The notes: generated from the letters alone by a model not told the origin. A DNA stretch of 64,000 nucleotides from Pandoraea faecigallinarum (GCF_001029105.3 NZ_CP011807.3:4526001-4590000); one strand, 5' to 3'; positions 30,029 through 41,119 are shown, counted from the first letter of the stretch. Program-made: numbers and translations.

Positions 30029-30927
30029 ATGCCCTCGACGGCTACGCTGAGCTGCTTCTGGTCGATTGGCTCGCACAGCTGGCGCCGCACTGGCGTCTTG
30101 CAATCTTCGCGGTCGCGGGCGTGGTGGGAGGGCTGCTACTCGATGTCGTCGTGCGGCGCGTACCGGCGGCCATCGAACGCGCGTGGCTCGAGGAACTGCA
30201 AGCCACCGAAACCCCGGAAGGCGTGGCTCCCGGTTCGCTTTCCGGGACATCGGCTTCCTCCGCATCGCTGCTCACCGGATTACACGCGCGCGCCACTGCG
30301 CCTGTACTCGCATCTTCAGCGAAGGATTCCGGCGTCGGCGCAACCGAGTTGCCGACGGCATTGACGGAGGCCCCGCCACCGCGTCGCTGGCGGCTCGCGC
30401 TGCTCACCGGTGCACTCAGTGCGGCCATCTCATGGCGCTTCGGACCGACGTGGCAGAGCATTGGCGCACTCGGTCTCGTCTGGACACTTGTCGCGCTCGC
30501 CTACATCGACCACGACACACAGTTGCTGCCCGACATTCTCACGCTGCCGCTGCTCTGGGCCGGACTGCTCTGTAATCTCGGCCACTGGTTCGCGGCCTTG
30601 CCGTCAGCCGTTATCGGGGCCGCCGCCGGCTATACGAGTCTTTGGGCGATGTACTGGGTGTACTGGTGGATCCGTCGCCGGGAAGGCATGGGCTTTGGCG
30701 ACTTCAAACTTTTTGCGGCGCTGGGGGCCTGGTTCGGCTGGACAGCGCTGCCCCAGATTCTGCTGGTCGCGTGCGTCCTCGCCATTGTTTTCGCCGGCAG
30801 CGCGTGGGTGATGGGACGGCTGCGCAGCGACCAGATGTTTCCTTTCGGCGCCTTTCTCGCCGTCGCAGGCGTCGTCACGCTCTTTGGCGGCGATGGCCTG
30901 ATGCTCTGGATCGGAGGAACTCCATGA
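30025..30927 (+). CDS. pilD: prepilin leader peptidase, with degenerate N-terminal methylase domain
   Basis: 300 residues. The peptidase domain is intact: catalytic aspartate region [11 protein letters not shown] (D162-D170) and [14 protein letters not shown] (about 221-234), plus about eight membrane segments. It cleaves prepilin signal peptides at the inner membrane. The N-terminal domain differs from normal PilD: it has [18 protein letters not shown] where the family has a G.FLNVVI.R.P....R.W segment, and it lacks the four cysteines that hold zinc in the N-methylation domain; 70 or so linker-like residues replace them. So methyl transfer may be lost or supplied elsewhere. It overlaps pilC and coaE by 4 bp each (ATGA). 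Confidence 0.85.
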   Translation: MNALDGYAELLLVDWLAQLAPHWRLAIFAVAGVVGGLLLDVVVRRVPAAIERAWLEELQATETPEGVAPGSLSGTSASSASLLTGLHARATAPVLASSAKDSGVGATELPTALTEAPPPRRWRLALLTGALSAAISWRFGPTWQSIGALGLVWTLVALAYIDHDTQLLPDILTLPLLWAGLLCNLGHWFAALPSAVIGAAAGYTSLWAMYWVYWWIRRREGMGFGDFKLFAALGAWFGWTALPQILLVACVLAIVFAGSAWVMGRLRSDQMFPFGAFLAVAGVVTLFGGDGLMLWIGGTP

Positions 30928-31538
30928 CGTACGCCATCGGCCTGACCGGCGGCATCGGCAGCGGCAAGACGACCGTTGCCAATCTGTTCGCCACGCACGG
31001 TATTACGATCATCGATACCGATGCCATCGCGCACGGCATCACTGCCCCGGGGGGCGCTGCGATGCCGGCGATTCGCCGCGAGTTCGGCGACGCGTTCGTT
31101 GCGCCGGATGGCTCGCTCGACCGCGCCCGCATGCGCGAAGCGGTGTTCACCGACGATGCAGCGAAAGCACGTTTGGAGGCCATCACCCATCCGCTCATCC
31201 GCACGGAATGCGAGCGGGCGGCCGCCGAAGCCGAAGGGCCCTATCTGATTTTCGTGGTGCCGTTGCTGGTCGAATCGGGCACATGGAAAACGCGCGTCCA
31301 GCGCGTGCTCGTCGTCGACTGCACGGAAGAGACGCAGATCGCACGCGTCATGTCGCGCAACCGATTCACCCGGGAGCAGGTGCAGGCCATCATGGCCCGT
31401 CAGGCCTCTCGCGCACAGCGCCTCGCTGCGGCGGACGACGTCATCGATAACGATGTGCACGACGCGCCGCTCGCGCCGCAAGTCGACCGCCTGCATGCGG
31501 CCTATCTTCAGTTGGTCAGGCAGACCGGGGGCGAATAA
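30924..31538 (+). CDS. coaE: dephospho-CoA kinase
   Basis: 204 residues. It catalyses the last step of coenzyme A synthesis. The P-loop [16 protein letters not shown] is at the N-terminus, followed by IIDTDAIAH (substrate Asp region), ITHPLIR and VPLLVES, all CoaE signatures. ATG 30924 follows GGAGG at good spacing and overlaps the pilD stop, showing translational coupling in the usual pilB-pilC-pilD-coaE order. Confidence 0.96.
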   Translation: MTYAIGLTGGIGSGKTTVANLFATHGITIIDTDAIAHGITAPGGAAMPAIRREFGDAFVAPDGSLDRARMREAVFTDDAAKARLEAITHPLIRTECERAAAEAEGPYLIFVVPLLVESGTWKTRVQRVLVVDCTEETQIARVMSRNRFTREQVQAIMARQASRAQRLAAADDVIDNDVHDAPLAPQVDRLHAAYLQLVRQTGGE

Positions 31539-31702
31539 GCGTCGCGGGCGACGCATCGGAAAAAGTGAGGTTGGCGGGCGTTTCGTGCAGAAGTCTCGCA
31601 TGCTGTCCCCGATTGAGCGCCGACTCGCGTTGCACCCCGACAGATTCCCGCATTAGAATGTCGCCATTACGCTGAAAAGCGCCAACTTTTGGGCCAACGC
31701 GC

Positions 31703-32458
31703 TTGATCCTGTACGAATATCCGCTCAACGAACGCATTCGCACGCTGCTTCGGCTAGAAGAGCTGTTCGGGCGTTTTGCCTTTTTCGTCGGACAGGAGCA
31801 GCCGCTAGATCACCACGCGGCCCTGATCACGATGTTCGAAATTGCCGACATCGCGGGTCGCACCGATCTGAAGAACGAACTGGTCAAGGAACTCGACCGG
31901 CAACGTCAGACGCTGCAAACCTATCGCGGCAATCCCGATATCGCCTCCGACGCGCTCGAACAATTCATCGGCGAAGTCGAACTCGCGATCGCGAACCTCA
32001 ACCAGATTCCCGGCAAGCCCGGCCAGCATCTGAACGACAACGAATGGCTTGCCAGCATTCGCAGCCGATCCGTGATTCCCGGTGGTACATGCCGCTTCGA
32101 CCTGCCGTCGTATTACGCGTGGCGCCATAACGACGCCGAGCAGCGACGTCACGACATCGACAAGTGGATCGGCCCGCTGTTCCCGATTCGTGACGCCATC
32201 GGTATCGTGCTCGGACTTGCGCGAGAATCCGGCCACGCGAGCAAGGCCATGGCGCAGCAAGGCAGCTATCAGCAGATGCTCACCGGCCGTGTGTATCAGT
32301 TGATGCAGGTGCGTGTCGCGGCGGACCTTCGCGTAATTCCGGAAGCGAGCGCGAACAAGTACATGCTGTGGGTACGTTTCACGACGCAGGACGGTGATCT
32401 GAAGCCGCGTCCGGTCGACAGCGACGTGCCGTTCCTGCTGACCCTTTGCAATCTGTAA
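31703..32458 (+). CDS. zapD: cell division protein ZapD
   Basis: 251 residues. It is a cytoplasmic FtsZ-bundling factor. The N-terminus [21 protein letters not shown] and internal [16 protein letters not shown] motif are typical of ZapD (YacF). The start is TTG at 31703, the position where the family begins; no upstream ATG fits. It sits 164 bp after coaE and 4 bp before yacG. It works with the ftsZ encoded at 43 kb. Confidence 0.95.
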   Translation: MILYEYPLNERIRTLLRLEELFGRFAFFVGQEQPLDHHAALITMFEIADIAGRTDLKNELVKELDRQRQTLQTYRGNPDIASDALEQFIGEVELAIANLNQIPGKPGQHLNDNEWLASIRSRSVIPGGTCRFDLPSYYAWRHNDAEQRRHDIDKWIGPLFPIRDAIGIVLGLARESGHASKAMAQQGSYQQMLTGRVYQLMQVRVAADLRVIPEASANKYMLWVRFTTQDGDLKPRPVDSDVPFLLTLCNL

Positions 32459-32462
32459 GACG

Positions 32463-32657
32463 ATGACGAGTGTCGTGAACTGTCCGACCTGCGGCAAGAA
32501 GGTGGTTTGGGAGCCGCAGGCCAAATTCCGCCCGTTCTGCTCGGAGCGCTGCAAGCAGATCGACATGGGCGCGTGGGCGGCGGAGAAGTACACAATCCCG
32601 GCCGAATCGCCGGAAGATCCGTCGCAGGAATCGCCGCTCGACCCGACACAGCGCTGA
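32463..32657 (+). CDS. yacG: zinc-binding DNA gyrase inhibitor YacG
   Basis: 64 residues. Zinc ligands CPTCGK and [19 protein letters not shown] form the treble-clef of YacG, which binds GyrB. It is preceded by a good coupling context (4 bp after the zapD stop). Its downstream terminator, starting 34 bp later, has been split by IS copy 3. Confidence 0.95.
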   Translation: MTSVVNCPTCGKKVVWEPQAKFRPFCSERCKQIDMGAWAAEKYTIPAESPEDPSQESPLDPTQR

Positions 32658-32690
32658 TCGGCGGCTACACAGCGGCCGGCACAAAGGAAA

Positions 32691-32708
32691 AGGCACCCAA
32701 GGGTGCCT
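32691..32708. repeat. left target-site duplication of IS copy 3 (host terminator hairpin)
   Basis: AGGCACCC, AA, GGGTGCCT: an 18-bp palindrome repeated exactly at 34279-34296. AAA lies on its left and TT follows the right copy. It was a shared terminator of yacG and the MutT gene. Confidence 0.95.
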
Positions 32709-34278
32709 CAGATTGCTGACAAACCCTCGCCAAGTGCGAGGGTTTTGTTTTTTAATAGCAGGATGCTAAAGATCCCGACGCCCACGCAGCACGAACTCGA
32801 GATGGTGACGCTCGAGGAACTCGTGCCGAAGGACCACCTGCTGCGCCAGATCGACGCGGCAGTGGATTTCGAATTCATCCGCGAAAAGGTCGCGCATCTG
32901 TACTGCGCAGACAACGGTCGTCCGGCGCTCGATCCGGTGGTGATGTTCAAGCTGCTGTTCATCGGCTACCTGTTTGGAGTGCGCAGTGAGCGGCAGTTGA
33001 TGCGCGAGGTCCAGGTCAACGTCGCCTATCGGTGGTTCGCCCGGTTTCGGCTGACCGACAAGGTGCCGGATGCGTCGACGTTCTCACAGAATCGCCGCCG
33101 ACGCTTCACGGACACGACGGTGTATCAGGAGATCTTCGACGAGATCGTGCGCCAGGCGATGGGCCGTGGTCTGGTCGATGGCCGGGTGCTGTACACCGAC
33201 AGCACGCACCTGAAAGCCAACGCGAACAAGAACAAATTCGACGTGGTAAAGCTGGAACAGACGCCTGCGGCCTATCTGGAGAAGCTCAATGCGGCAGTGG
33301 ATGCGGACCGGGCCGCGCATGGCAAGAAGCCGCTGAATCGCGACGGCGATGAGCCGCCGTCGAGCAAGGACACCAAGATTAGCCGGACCGATCCGGACAG
33401 CGGCTACATGGTGCGGGACGACAAGCCGAAGGGGTTCTTCTATCTGGACCACCGCACGGTGGACGCGAAGCACGCGATCATCACCGATACGCATGTGACG
33501 CCGGCCTCGGTGCACGACAGCCAGCCGTATCTGGAGCGGCTGGATCGACAGCGCGAGCGCTTCGAGTTCAAGGTGGAAGCGGTGGGGCTGGATGCTGGCT
33601 ACTTCACGCCGGCGGTGTGCCAGGGGCTCGAGGAGCGGGAGATTGCCGGGGTGATGGGCTATCGCACGCCGAACCACAAGCCGGGGCTGTTCTACAAACG
33701 GCAGTTCCAGTACGACGCGTACCGCAACGAGTACGTGTGCCCGCAGGGACAGGCGCTGCCGTACAGCACGACTAACCGGCTCGGCTATCGGGAATACAAA
33801 TCCGATGCTCGGATATGCCGGTGCTGCCCGGTACGAGCACAGTGCACGAACAGTGCCAACGCGGTGAAGGTGGTGACGCGCCATGTCTGGGAGCGCGCCA
33901 AGGAGCGGGTGGATGCGAGGCGGCTGAGCGAGTGGGGGCGACGCATTTACGCGCGGCGCAAGGAGACGGTGGAACGCAGCTTCGCCGATGCCAAGCAACT
34001 GCATGGGCATCGCTATGCGCGCATGCGCGGGCTGCGCAAGGTGGCCGAGCAGTGCTTGTTGGCTGCGGCGGCGCAGAACATCAAGAAAATTGCGATGCTG
34101 GTGGCGCGCCTACGGGCGCGTTTAGGCGAGCGTTCGTACCTCTGGCGCCCGTTTCGGTGGCTCATGAGCGTCCTGAGGGCTTGTCTCTCAATGTGCGCGC
34201 CCTTACGCTGCCCATTCGCCCTTGCCTAAAAGCCAAAAACCCCTCGCTCCGAAAAACGAGGGGTTCGTCAGCAATCTG
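32709..34278 (+). mobile_element. IS1182-family-like insertion sequence, copy 3 (1570 bp)
   Basis: Same length, ends, orientation and terminal hairpins as copies 1 and 2 (terminators at 32721-32753 and 34233-34265). The only difference I found is C at 33563 where the others have T, a synonymous TTC/TTT change. It is inserted between convergent yacG and a Nudix gene. Confidence 0.95.
32763..34229 (+). CDS. IS1182-family-like transposase, copy 3
   Basis: 488 residues, protein identical to copies 1 and 2, with all DDE motifs and no disruption. It has the same crowded start: ATG 10 nt after the U-tract of the element's left terminator. Confidence 0.95.
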   Translation: MLKIPTPTQHELEMVTLEELVPKDHLLRQIDAAVDFEFIREKVAHLYCADNGRPALDPVVMFKLLFIGYLFGVRSERQLMREVQVNVAYRWFARFRLTDKVPDASTFSQNRRRRFTDTTVYQEIFDEIVRQAMGRGLVDGRVLYTDSTHLKANANKNKFDVVKLEQTPAAYLEKLNAAVDADRAAHGKKPLNRDGDEPPSSKDTKISRTDPDSGYMVRDDKPKGFFYLDHRTVDAKHAIITDTHVTPASVHDSQPYLERLDRQRERFEFKVEAVGLDAGYFTPAVCQGLEEREIAGVMGYRTPNHKPGLFYKRQFQYDAYRNEYVCPQGQALPYSTTNRLGYREYKSDARICRCCPVRAQCTNSANAVKVVTRHVWERAKERVDARRLSEWGRRIYARRKETVERSFADAKQLHGHRYARMRGLRKVAEQCLLAAAAQNIKKIAMLVARLRARLGERSYLWRPFRWLMSVLRACLSMCAPLRCPFALA

Positions 34279-34296
34279 AGGCACCCAAGGGTGCCT
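34279..34296. repeat. right target-site duplication of IS copy 3
   Basis: Exact second copy of 32691-32708. Confidence 0.95.
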
Positions 34297-34415
34297 TTCG
34301 TCATTTCAACGTACGTCACGCGTTGCGCAAGCCGACGGCGTCACCTTCGTCCCGCACGATCCAGCACGGCCCACCATGTGCCCGCCCGCATCCCCACGGC
34401 ACCGACGCGCCACCG

Positions 34416-34850
34416 TCACGCCCGCTGCGCCAACTCCTCAGCAAGCCACGTCAGCGGCGGCAACGCCGCCGGGAGCAACGGCTCGACGCTCACGGGTGGA
34501 TGCTCCCACGCCAGCGCCTGCCCTTCCTTGCCGTGAGGCTCACCCTGCCACGCCGTCACCTTGCAGAAGTGCAAACGCACGTAAGCATGCGGATAGTCAT
34601 GTTCGAGCACGCGCCACGGCGCACAGCGCTCGACTGTCACACCGAGTTCCTCGTGCAACTCGCGCGCGAGTGCGGCGGCAACCGACTCGCCCGCTTCGAG
34701 CTTGCCGCCCGGAAACTCCCAGTACCCGGCATATGGCTTGCCGGCGGGACGCTGGCCCAGCAGCACCGCACCATCGGGGCGCACCATCACGCCGACCGCC
34801 ACTTCCGTGACGGGACGCCCGTCGGGCGCAAATTGCTTCGAGTCTGTCAT
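34416..34850 (-). CDS. mutT: Nudix hydrolase, MutT-type (8-oxo-dGTP diphosphatase-like)
   Basis: 144 residues. The Nudix box is visible as GGKLEAGESVAAALARELHEELG at about residues 48-70. It is preceded by VLLGQRPAGKPYAGYWEFPGG, close to E. coli MutT. It probably cleans 8-oxo-dGTP from the nucleotide pool, though other Nudix substrates cannot be excluded. ATG 34850 is used (MTDSKQ). It is convergent to yacG and next to a DUF815 ATPase, a common betaproteobacterial pair. Confidence 0.85.
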   Translation of the reverse strand: MTDSKQFAPDGRPVTEVAVGVMVRPDGAVLLGQRPAGKPYAGYWEFPGGKLEAGESVAAALARELHEELGVTVERCAPWRVLEHDYPHAYVRLHFCKVTAWQGEPHGKEGQALAWEHPPVSVEPLLPAALPPLTWLAEELAQRA

Positions 34851-34938
34851 ATCGCTACACACCTACGGTATTTCCTGCCCGGACACACGGCGATCGAGCC
34901 AGGCCAAGCCCGGTGCAATCGCTACGCCCGCCAGATTC

Positions 34939-35823
34939 TTACGACGCCGGCGCCAACGCGCCACGCTGCTTACCCGCCCAGTCACGCGCGAACTGAAACG
35001 CCACACGCCCCGAGCGCGATCCGCGCTCCAGCGCCCAGATCAACGCTTCCTGACGCGCGCTCTCCGTCTGCTCCGCCGGCACGCCGAAATGCTGCAACCA
35101 GTGACCGACGATCGTCAGGTAATCGTCCTGCTTGAACGGATAGAAACTGACCCACAGCCCGAAGCGCTCGGACAACGAGATCTTCTCCTCGATCACTTCG
35201 CCCGGGTGAATTTCACCGTCTTCGGTATGGCGATAGCTCTCGTTGTCCTTCATGTACTCAGGCAGCAAGTGACGGCGGTTGGACGTCGCATAAATCAGGA
35301 CGTTGTCCGACTGCGCGGCCACCGAGCCGTCGAGCGCCACTTTGAGCGCCTTGTAACCGGACTCCCCGTCTTCGAACGAAAGGTCGTCGCAGAACACGAC
35401 GAAGCGTTCCGGGCGCTGCGAAATCAGATCGACGATATCGCCCAGATCGGTCAGATCGTCCTTGTCGACTTCGATCAGACGCAAGCCTTCCGGCGCGTAC
35501 TGGTTCAGGCAAGCCTTGATCAGCGACGACTTGCCCGTGCCACGCGCCCCGGTGAGCAGCACGTTGTTGGCCGGTTCACCGCGCACGAACTGCCGCGTGT
35601 TCTGTTCGATCAGCGCCTTCTGACGCTCGATGTTCTGCAAATCGCCCAGCGTGATGCCAGATACATGCGCGACCGGTTGCAGGAAGCCCCGTCCCTGCTT
35701 CTTGCGCCAGCGAAATGCCGTGGCGACGCTCCAGTCGATCTCGGGGGCGGCCGGGGGCAACATCGCCTCCAGCCGGGCCAGCACGCCTTCGGCGCGCGTC
35801 AGGAACTGTTCCAGTTTGTCCAT
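34939..35823 (-). CDS. DUF815-family AAA-type ATPase
   Basis: 294 residues. Walker A GARGTGKSSLIKACLN is at about residues 91-106 and Walker B FVVFCDDLSFEDGE at about 140-153, with YATSNRRHLLPEYM as the sensor-like segment. This is the DUF815 family of soluble ATPases, function unknown. It lies 88 bp upstream of mutT on the same strand, so it is likely in one transcript with it. Confidence 0.88.
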   Translation of the reverse strand: MDKLEQFLTRAEGVLARLEAMLPPAAPEIDWSVATAFRWRKKQGRGFLQPVAHVSGITLGDLQNIERQKALIEQNTRQFVRGEPANNVLLTGARGTGKSSLIKACLNQYAPEGLRLIEVDKDDLTDLGDIVDLISQRPERFVVFCDDLSFEDGESGYKALKVALDGSVAAQSDNVLIYATSNRRHLLPEYMKDNESYRHTEDGEIHPGEVIEEKISLSERFGLWVSFYPFKQDDYLTIVGHWLQHFGVPAEQTESARQEALIWALERGSRSGRVAFQFARDWAGKQRGALAPAS

Positions 35824-36071
35824 GCTTCGAAATCCCCGCGCCGCTCATGGGCGCTCGTGTCGATGCTTCGCGTTGTTGTCGTTTCCCTTCGCTGTGCGCC
35901 ACGGTGCTTTTGCCACCCACCGGCGATACCCGCGATGTCGATATGCCAGGGCTATCGGCGCGCTCACTTCCACCGGCGCACGGTCAATGCCGGTCAGGCA
36001 TTGGCCTCGTGCGCCGACGGCCCCTGCTCCCTGTGGGAAGCCGAATACGGTTCGGGCCGTCGCGTCGGGTC
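35824..36071. other. intergenic region between argJ and the DUF815 gene
   Basis: About 250 bp. It must hold the promoter of the DUF815-mutT unit and the 3' end of argJ. I see no gene or clear hairpin. Confidence 0.4.
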
Positions 36072-37301
36072 TTAAGAGCGGTAATCCGCGTTGATGCTCA
36101 CGTAATCGTGCGAGAGGTCGCATGTCCACAGCGTTGCCGCAGCATCGCCGCGGCCCAGCACCACGCGCACCGTAATTTCGCTTTGTTTCATCACGCGCTG
36201 ACCGTCCTCTTCACGGTAATCGGCATTGCGACCGCCTGCGCGCGCGACAAGCACGTCATCCAGATAGAGGTCGATCTTGCTGACGTCGAGATCGTTCACA
36301 CCGGCGTAGCCAATCGCAGCCAGAATGCGTCCCAGATTCGGATCGGACGCAAAGAAGGCCGTCTTCACCAGCGGTGAATGCCCGATGGCATACGCGATCT
36401 GACGGCATTCGGCCACGTCACGACCGCCTTCGACAGTCACGGTGATGAACTTGGTCGCGCCTTCGCCGTCGCGCACAATGAGTTGCGCCAGTTCCTGCGA
36501 GATCGACAGCAGCGCGTCGCGCAGTGCCGCGAACGCCGGCGTATCCGTGCTCGCGATTTCCGGCAGTTCGGTCTGCCCCGTGGCAGCCACGATGAACGAA
36601 TCGTTCGTCGACGTATCGCCATCGATGGTGATGGCGTTGAACGAGCGGTCGGCCACGAACTTCACGAGCGCGTCGAGCACCGGCTGCGCCACGCGGGCGT
36701 TGGTGCCGACGAAACCGAGCATGGTCGCCATGTTCGGCTTGATCATCCCGGCGCCCTTGCTGACGCCCGTGAGGACGATCGTCTGGCCGTCGATCACGAT
36801 CTGACGCGATGCGGCCTTGGGCAGGGTGTCGGTTGTCATGATCGACTGCGCGGCTTCATACCAGTGCGCGGGCGCGAGATTGCCGATCGCCTGCGGCAGA
36901 CCGGCGACCAGACGGTCGACCGGCAGCGGCTCGAGAATCACGCCGGTCGAGAATGGCAGAATCTGGTTCGACGACACATTCAGCAGCTTGGCCAGCGCGT
37001 CGCACGTCGCACGGGTTGCGAGCATGCCCGGCTCGCCGGTTCCGGCGTTGGCATTACCCGTATTGACGACGAGCGCACGAATGCCGGCCTTCGCCGCCAG
37101 ATGCTCCTTGCACACCGTTACCGGCGCCGCGCAGAAGCGGTTAGTCGTAAAAACGCCCGATACCGTGCTGCCGGCGGCAAGTCGCATGACCAGCACGTCC
37201 TTGCGGTTCGGTTTGCGGATATTGGCTTCGGCCCAGCCCAGTTCCACGCCGGGAACGGCGTGCAGTCGGGAGGCTTCGATCGAGGGGAAATTGACGGCCA
37301 T
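36072..37301 (-). CDS. argJ: bifunctional ornithine acetyltransferase/N-acetylglutamate synthase
   Basis: 409 residues. It moves the acetyl group from N-acetylornithine to glutamate, closing the cyclic arginine pathway. The self-cleavage region [16 protein letters not shown] is at about residues 187-202; the precursor is cut before the Thr, which becomes the nucleophile. Other motifs are [12 protein letters not shown] and the C-terminal [30 protein letters not shown] 37301 is where family proteins begin; an upstream frame would add 70 unrelated residues. It follows secA on the same strand. Confidence 0.96.
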   Translation of the reverse strand: MAVNFPSIEASRLHAVPGVELGWAEANIRKPNRKDVLVMRLAAGSTVSGVFTTNRFCAAPVTVCKEHLAAKAGIRALVVNTGNANAGTGEPGMLATRATCDALAKLLNVSSNQILPFSTGVILEPLPVDRLVAGLPQAIGNLAPAHWYEAAQSIMTTDTLPKAASRQIVIDGQTIVLTGVSKGAGMIKPNMATMLGFVGTNARVAQPVLDALVKFVADRSFNAITIDGDTSTNDSFIVAATGQTELPEIASTDTPAFAALRDALLSISQELAQLIVRDGEGATKFITVTVEGGRDVAECRQIAYAIGHSPLVKTAFFASDPNLGRILAAIGYAGVNDLDVSKIDLYLDDVLVARAGGRNADYREEDGQRVMKQSEITVRVVLGRGDAAATLWTCDLSHDYVSINADYRS

Positions 37302-37417
37302 GAGGGTTCGCCCGCGAGAGGTAAGGGTTGCAGCTCCCGCCCCGGCGATGTCTGCACGACAGCCCGCCGGGGCGGCGGTTGATCGGTGCGGCCGGTCGCA
37401 AAAACCGGCGCGACAAA

Positions 37418-37452
37418 CGACGCGGCGCCGAAAAGGAGTCGGCGCCGCGTCG
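37418..37452 (-). terminator. intrinsic terminator after secA
   Basis: Perfect 14-bp stem CGACGCGGCGCCGA / TCGGCGCCGCGTCG with a 7-nt loop, followed on the minus strand by TTTG. It lies 14 bp beyond the secA stop. Confidence 0.7.
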
Positions 37453-37465
37453 ATTGGTTCACATC

Positions 37466-40264
37466 TTAAGACAGTTTGCCGTGGCAGTGCTTGAATTTCT
37501 TGCCGCTGCCGCACGGGCACGGATCGTTGCGTCCGACCTTCGGCAGGAAGTCGCCGCCAGCTGCGCCCGCACCTGCGGCCGCCTGCGCAAGCGCCGCGAC
37601 CACCGGGCGGCCCGCGTCCTCGTCGACCTCGCCCTCGCCGCCCACCGTCTCCAGTTCATCGTGCTTGAACTCGATATTGACCAGGCCACCGGCGTGGTAG
37701 TCGAACGATTCCGTGGCCTGTTCGAGTTCTTCCTGCGACTGGATACGCACGTTCATGATGACGCGCGTGACTTCCAGCTTGATGGTCTCGAGCAACTGCG
37801 CGAACAGTTCGAACGCTTCGCGCTTGTACTCCTGCTTCGGGTTCTTCTGCGCGTAACCGCGCAGATGAATGCCCTGACGCAGGTGATCGAGCGCCGCCAG
37901 ATGCTCGCGCCAGTTCGAGTCCACGCTTTGCAGCATGACCGAGCGTTCGAACCCTGAGAACGACTCGCGTCCCACCAGTTCGACCTTGGCCGCGTAGGAC
38001 GCTTGCGCGGCGTCCATCACTTCCTTGAGAATATCCTCGTCATCGATTTCTTCCGAACCTTCGATGCGCGATTGCAGCGGCAAGTCGAGCTGCCACTCTT
38101 CGCGCAGCGTCGTCTCCAGGCCCTTCAGGTCCCACTGCTCTTCGACAGTACCGACCGGCACGTAAGTGCGCACCAGATCCTCGAACACGCTTTGGCGCAT
38201 GCCCGCGATCGTTTCCGAAACGTCCTGCGCTTCGAGCAGTTCGTTACGTTGCTGATAGATCACCTTGCGTTGATCGTTGGCAACGTCGTCGTACTCCAGC
38301 AGTTGTTTGCGCACGTCGAAGTTACGCGCTTCGACCTTGCGCTGCGCCGACTCGATCGAACGTGTGACGATGCCCGCTTCGATCGCTTCGCCTTCCGGCA
38401 TCTTCAGACGATCCATGATCGCGCGCACGCGATCGCCTGCAAAAATGCGCAGCAGCGGGTCTTCCAGCGACAGATAGAAACGCGACGACCCCGGGTCGCC
38501 CTGACGGCCCGAACGACCGCGCAACTGGTTGTCGATACGACGCGACTCGTGACGCTCGGTGCCGATGATGTGAAGACCGCCGGCCGCCTTCACCTGCTCG
38601 TGCAGCCCTTGCCACTCGTCCTGCAATTGCTTGATGCGGGCTTGCTTGTCGGCGTCGGACAGCGATGCGTCGGCTTCGATGAACGCCGATTGTTTTTCGA
38701 CGTTGCCGCCGAGCACGATGTCGGTGCCGCGGCCAGCCATGTTGGTCGCGATGGTAATCACGCCCGGACGACCGGCCTGCGCCACGATCTCGGCTTCGCG
38801 CTGGTGCTGCTTGGCGTTGAGCACCTGATGGGGCAGCTTTTCACGCGTGAGCAGTTGCGAGAGATATTCCGACGTCTCGATCGAAGTCGTGCCCACCAGC
38901 ACCGGCTGGCCACGCTCCACGCAATCGTGGATGTCCTTGATGACGGCGTCGTACTTTTCCTTGGCCGTCTTGTAGATCTGATCCTGACGGTCAATACGCT
39001 TGGGCACGCGGTTCGTCGGAATCACCACCGTCTCGAGACGGTAGATTTCGTTGAATTCGAACGCTTCGGTATCCGCCGTGCCCGTCATGCCCGAGAGCTT
39101 CGCGTACATGCGGAAGTAGTTCTGGAACGTGATCGACGCAAGCGTCTGGTTCTCGTTCTGAATCTTGACGTGTTCCTTCGCTTCCACGGCCTGGTGCAGG
39201 CCTTCGGACCAGCGGCGGCCCGCCATCAGACGGCCCGTGAACTCGTCGACGATCACGATCTCGTCGTTCTGCACCACATAGTGCTGATCCTTGTGAAACA
39301 GCGTGTGCGCGCGCAGGGCGGCGTACACATGGTGCATGAGCGTGATGTTCTGCGGTGCATAAAGGCTGTCGCCCTCGGCGATCATGCCCCACTCGGCGAG
39401 CAGTTGTTCGGCCTTCTCATGGCCGCGCTCGGTCAGGAACACCTGACGGCCCTTCTCGTCGAGCGTGTAATCGCCCGGCACTTCGACACCCGTGCCGTCA
39501 GCCTTCTCTTCGCCGATCTGACGCTCCAGCATCGCCGGCAGACGATCCATCTTGACGTACAGTTCGGTGTGATCTTCGGCCTGACCGGAGATGATCAGCG
39601 GCGTACGCGCCTCGTCGATCAGGATCGAGTCCACTTCGTCGACGATGGCGTAGTTGAGCGTGCGTTGCACTCGCTGCTCGGTCTCGTACACCATGTTGTC
39701 GCGCAGGTAGTCGAAACCGAATTCGTTATTCGTACCGTACGTGATGTCGGCGGCGTAGGCCGACTGCTTCTGATCGTGAGGCATCTGCGACAGGTTGATA
39801 CCCACCGACAGGCCGAGGAAGTTGTACAGACGCGCCATCCACTCGGCGTCGCGCTGTGCCAGATAATCGTTCACGGTCACAACGTGCACGCCCTTGCCCG
39901 AGAGCGCATTCAGATAGGCGGGCAACGTAGCGACGAGCGTCTTGCCCTCGCCCGTACGCATTTCGGCGATCTTGCCGTAGTGCAGCACCATACCGCCGAT
40001 GAGCTGGACGTCGAAGTGGCGCATCTTGAGAACGCGCTTACCCGCCTCGCGACACACGGCAAAGGCTTCAACGAGTAACGAGTCGACGCTCGCCCCCTGG
40101 GCGATGCGTTGCTTGAATTCCTCGGTCTTGCCGCGCAGTTGCTCATCGCTCAGTTGGGCGATCTGCGGCTCGAGGGCATTGATCGCCGCGACGGTTTTCT
40201 GGTACTGCTTGATGAGCCGCTGGTTGCGGCTGCCAAATACTTTTTTGAGAAGACCGGGAATCAT
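37466..40264 (-). CDS. secA: preprotein translocase ATPase SecA
   Basis: 932 residues. It is the motor that pushes preproteins through SecYEG. NBD1 has Walker [14 protein letters not shown] (about 103) and [12 protein letters not shown] (about 208). The preprotein cross-linking domain, NBD2 with [14 protein letters not shown], and the C-terminal linker and zinc module [14 protein letters not shown] are present. ATG 40264 ([15 protein letters not shown]) is the family start; the frame's earlier ATG adds 12 non-conserved residues. It is divergent from dciA. Confidence 0.98.
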   Translation of the reverse strand: MIPGLLKKVFGSRNQRLIKQYQKTVAAINALEPQIAQLSDEQLRGKTEEFKQRIAQGASVDSLLVEAFAVCREAGKRVLKMRHFDVQLIGGMVLHYGKIAEMRTGEGKTLVATLPAYLNALSGKGVHVVTVNDYLAQRDAEWMARLYNFLGLSVGINLSQMPHDQKQSAYAADITYGTNNEFGFDYLRDNMVYETEQRVQRTLNYAIVDEVDSILIDEARTPLIISGQAEDHTELYVKMDRLPAMLERQIGEEKADGTGVEVPGDYTLDEKGRQVFLTERGHEKAEQLLAEWGMIAEGDSLYAPQNITLMHHVYAALRAHTLFHKDQHYVVQNDEIVIVDEFTGRLMAGRRWSEGLHQAVEAKEHVKIQNENQTLASITFQNYFRMYAKLSGMTGTADTEAFEFNEIYRLETVVIPTNRVPKRIDRQDQIYKTAKEKYDAVIKDIHDCVERGQPVLVGTTSIETSEYLSQLLTREKLPHQVLNAKQHQREAEIVAQAGRPGVITIATNMAGRGTDIVLGGNVEKQSAFIEADASLSDADKQARIKQLQDEWQGLHEQVKAAGGLHIIGTERHESRRIDNQLRGRSGRQGDPGSSRFYLSLEDPLLRIFAGDRVRAIMDRLKMPEGEAIEAGIVTRSIESAQRKVEARNFDVRKQLLEYDDVANDQRKVIYQQRNELLEAQDVSETIAGMRQSVFEDLVRTYVPVGTVEEQWDLKGLETTLREEWQLDLPLQSRIEGSEEIDDEDILKEVMDAAQASYAAKVELVGRESFSGFERSVMLQSVDSNWREHLAALDHLRQGIHLRGYAQKNPKQEYKREAFELFAQLLETIKLEVTRVIMNVRIQSQEELEQATESFDYHAGGLVNIEFKHDELETVGGEGEVDEDAGRPVVAALAQAAAGAGAAGGDFLPKVGRNDPCPCGSGKKFKHCHGKLS

Positions 40265-40568
40265 CGGATCACTGGTTAGGGCGGCAAATGTCGTTCGCAT
40301 CGGCGCAGCCGGTCCGTGGACGGAATCTCACCCCGGAGTTGTGCCCCGTGAGTCATGACCCGACCACAGCGTCTGTGCGCTGCGGGTCACCGTGTTTGGC
40401 ACTCTGGCCGCACGCCGGTTCGATATATGTACTGAAAAATGGATTCTAGCATGCTGTCGTGGCACGTCCCGACGGCACCCGGGCTCGGCAATCCGGCCTT
40501 TGTCGGACGATCCAAGGAGGCGACGCCCGATCGCGGGGTAAAATATGCGGCGATATCTGTCTCATCAT
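40265..40568. other. divergent intergenic region between secA and dciA
   Basis: About 300 bp. A TAAAAT hexamer (40539-40544), 25 bp before the dciA ATG, is a plausible -10 for dciA. No secM-like leader ORF is apparent. Confidence 0.4.
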
Positions 40569-41036
40569 ATGAAACGACCCAAAGCACCCCGCGTTGCCCG
40601 CCCGCTCACCGACCTGCTGTCCGCATCCGACGGCGCAGGTTCGCTACTGGTCGCCGCCGAACAACTCGGGCGGCTGGAACGGGACGTCCGCGCGCTGCTC
40701 CCCCCCGCCCTTGCCGGGAGTGTGCGGCTCGCGCCGCCTCGCGAAGGGGCGCTGGTGTTCCTGGTCTCGAACAACGCGCTGGCCGCGCGTCTGCGTCAGC
40801 AAACGCCGTCGCTCATCGACGGCCTTGCGACGCGCGGATGGCTCATCCGGACCATCCGGATTCGCGTGAGCATCGCCGCCCCCGAGCCGCAAAAGCCGCC
40901 CAAGGAAGCCCGCCTCTCGCGCCAGGGACTGGTCAGTCTGCGGGATCTGCGCGACTCACTCGATCCGTCCCCGCTTCGCGACGCGCTCGCCCGCCTCGTC
41001 TCACGCCATTCGTACGGCGGCACACGCAAACCGTAG
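40569..41036 (+). CDS. dciA: DciA-like helicase-loading protein (DUF721)
   Basis: 155 residues. The N-terminal DUF721 domain (about 15-105) has the LxxLL-type pattern and SNNALAARLRQQTPSLIDGL typical of the family, which loads DnaB helicase in bacteria lacking DnaC. The second half is unordered and basic. ATG 40569 is preferred over one eight codons earlier since the family N-terminus MKRP fits better. It is divergent from secA and convergent with lpxC, as in other betaproteobacteria. Confidence 0.75.
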   Translation: MKRPKAPRVARPLTDLLSASDGAGSLLVAAEQLGRLERDVRALLPPALAGSVRLAPPREGALVFLVSNNALAARLRQQTPSLIDGLATRGWLIRTIRIRVSIAAPEPQKPPKEARLSRQGLVSLRDLRDSLDPSPLRDALARLVSRHSYGGTRKP

Positions 41037-41095
41037 GCAGCATGGCACTTCGCCCGCTTAAACCCGACGCCGAAAATAAGCGCGCGTCAAATAAA

Positions 41096-41119
41096 AAAGC
41101 GCCGGATTTCCGGCGCTTT
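41096..41119. terminator. bidirectional intrinsic terminator
   Basis: 11-bp stem AAAGCGCCGGA / TCCGGCGCTTT with a 2-nt loop, A-run on the left and T-rich on the right. It lies between the convergent dciA (+) and lpxC (-). Confidence 0.85.
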
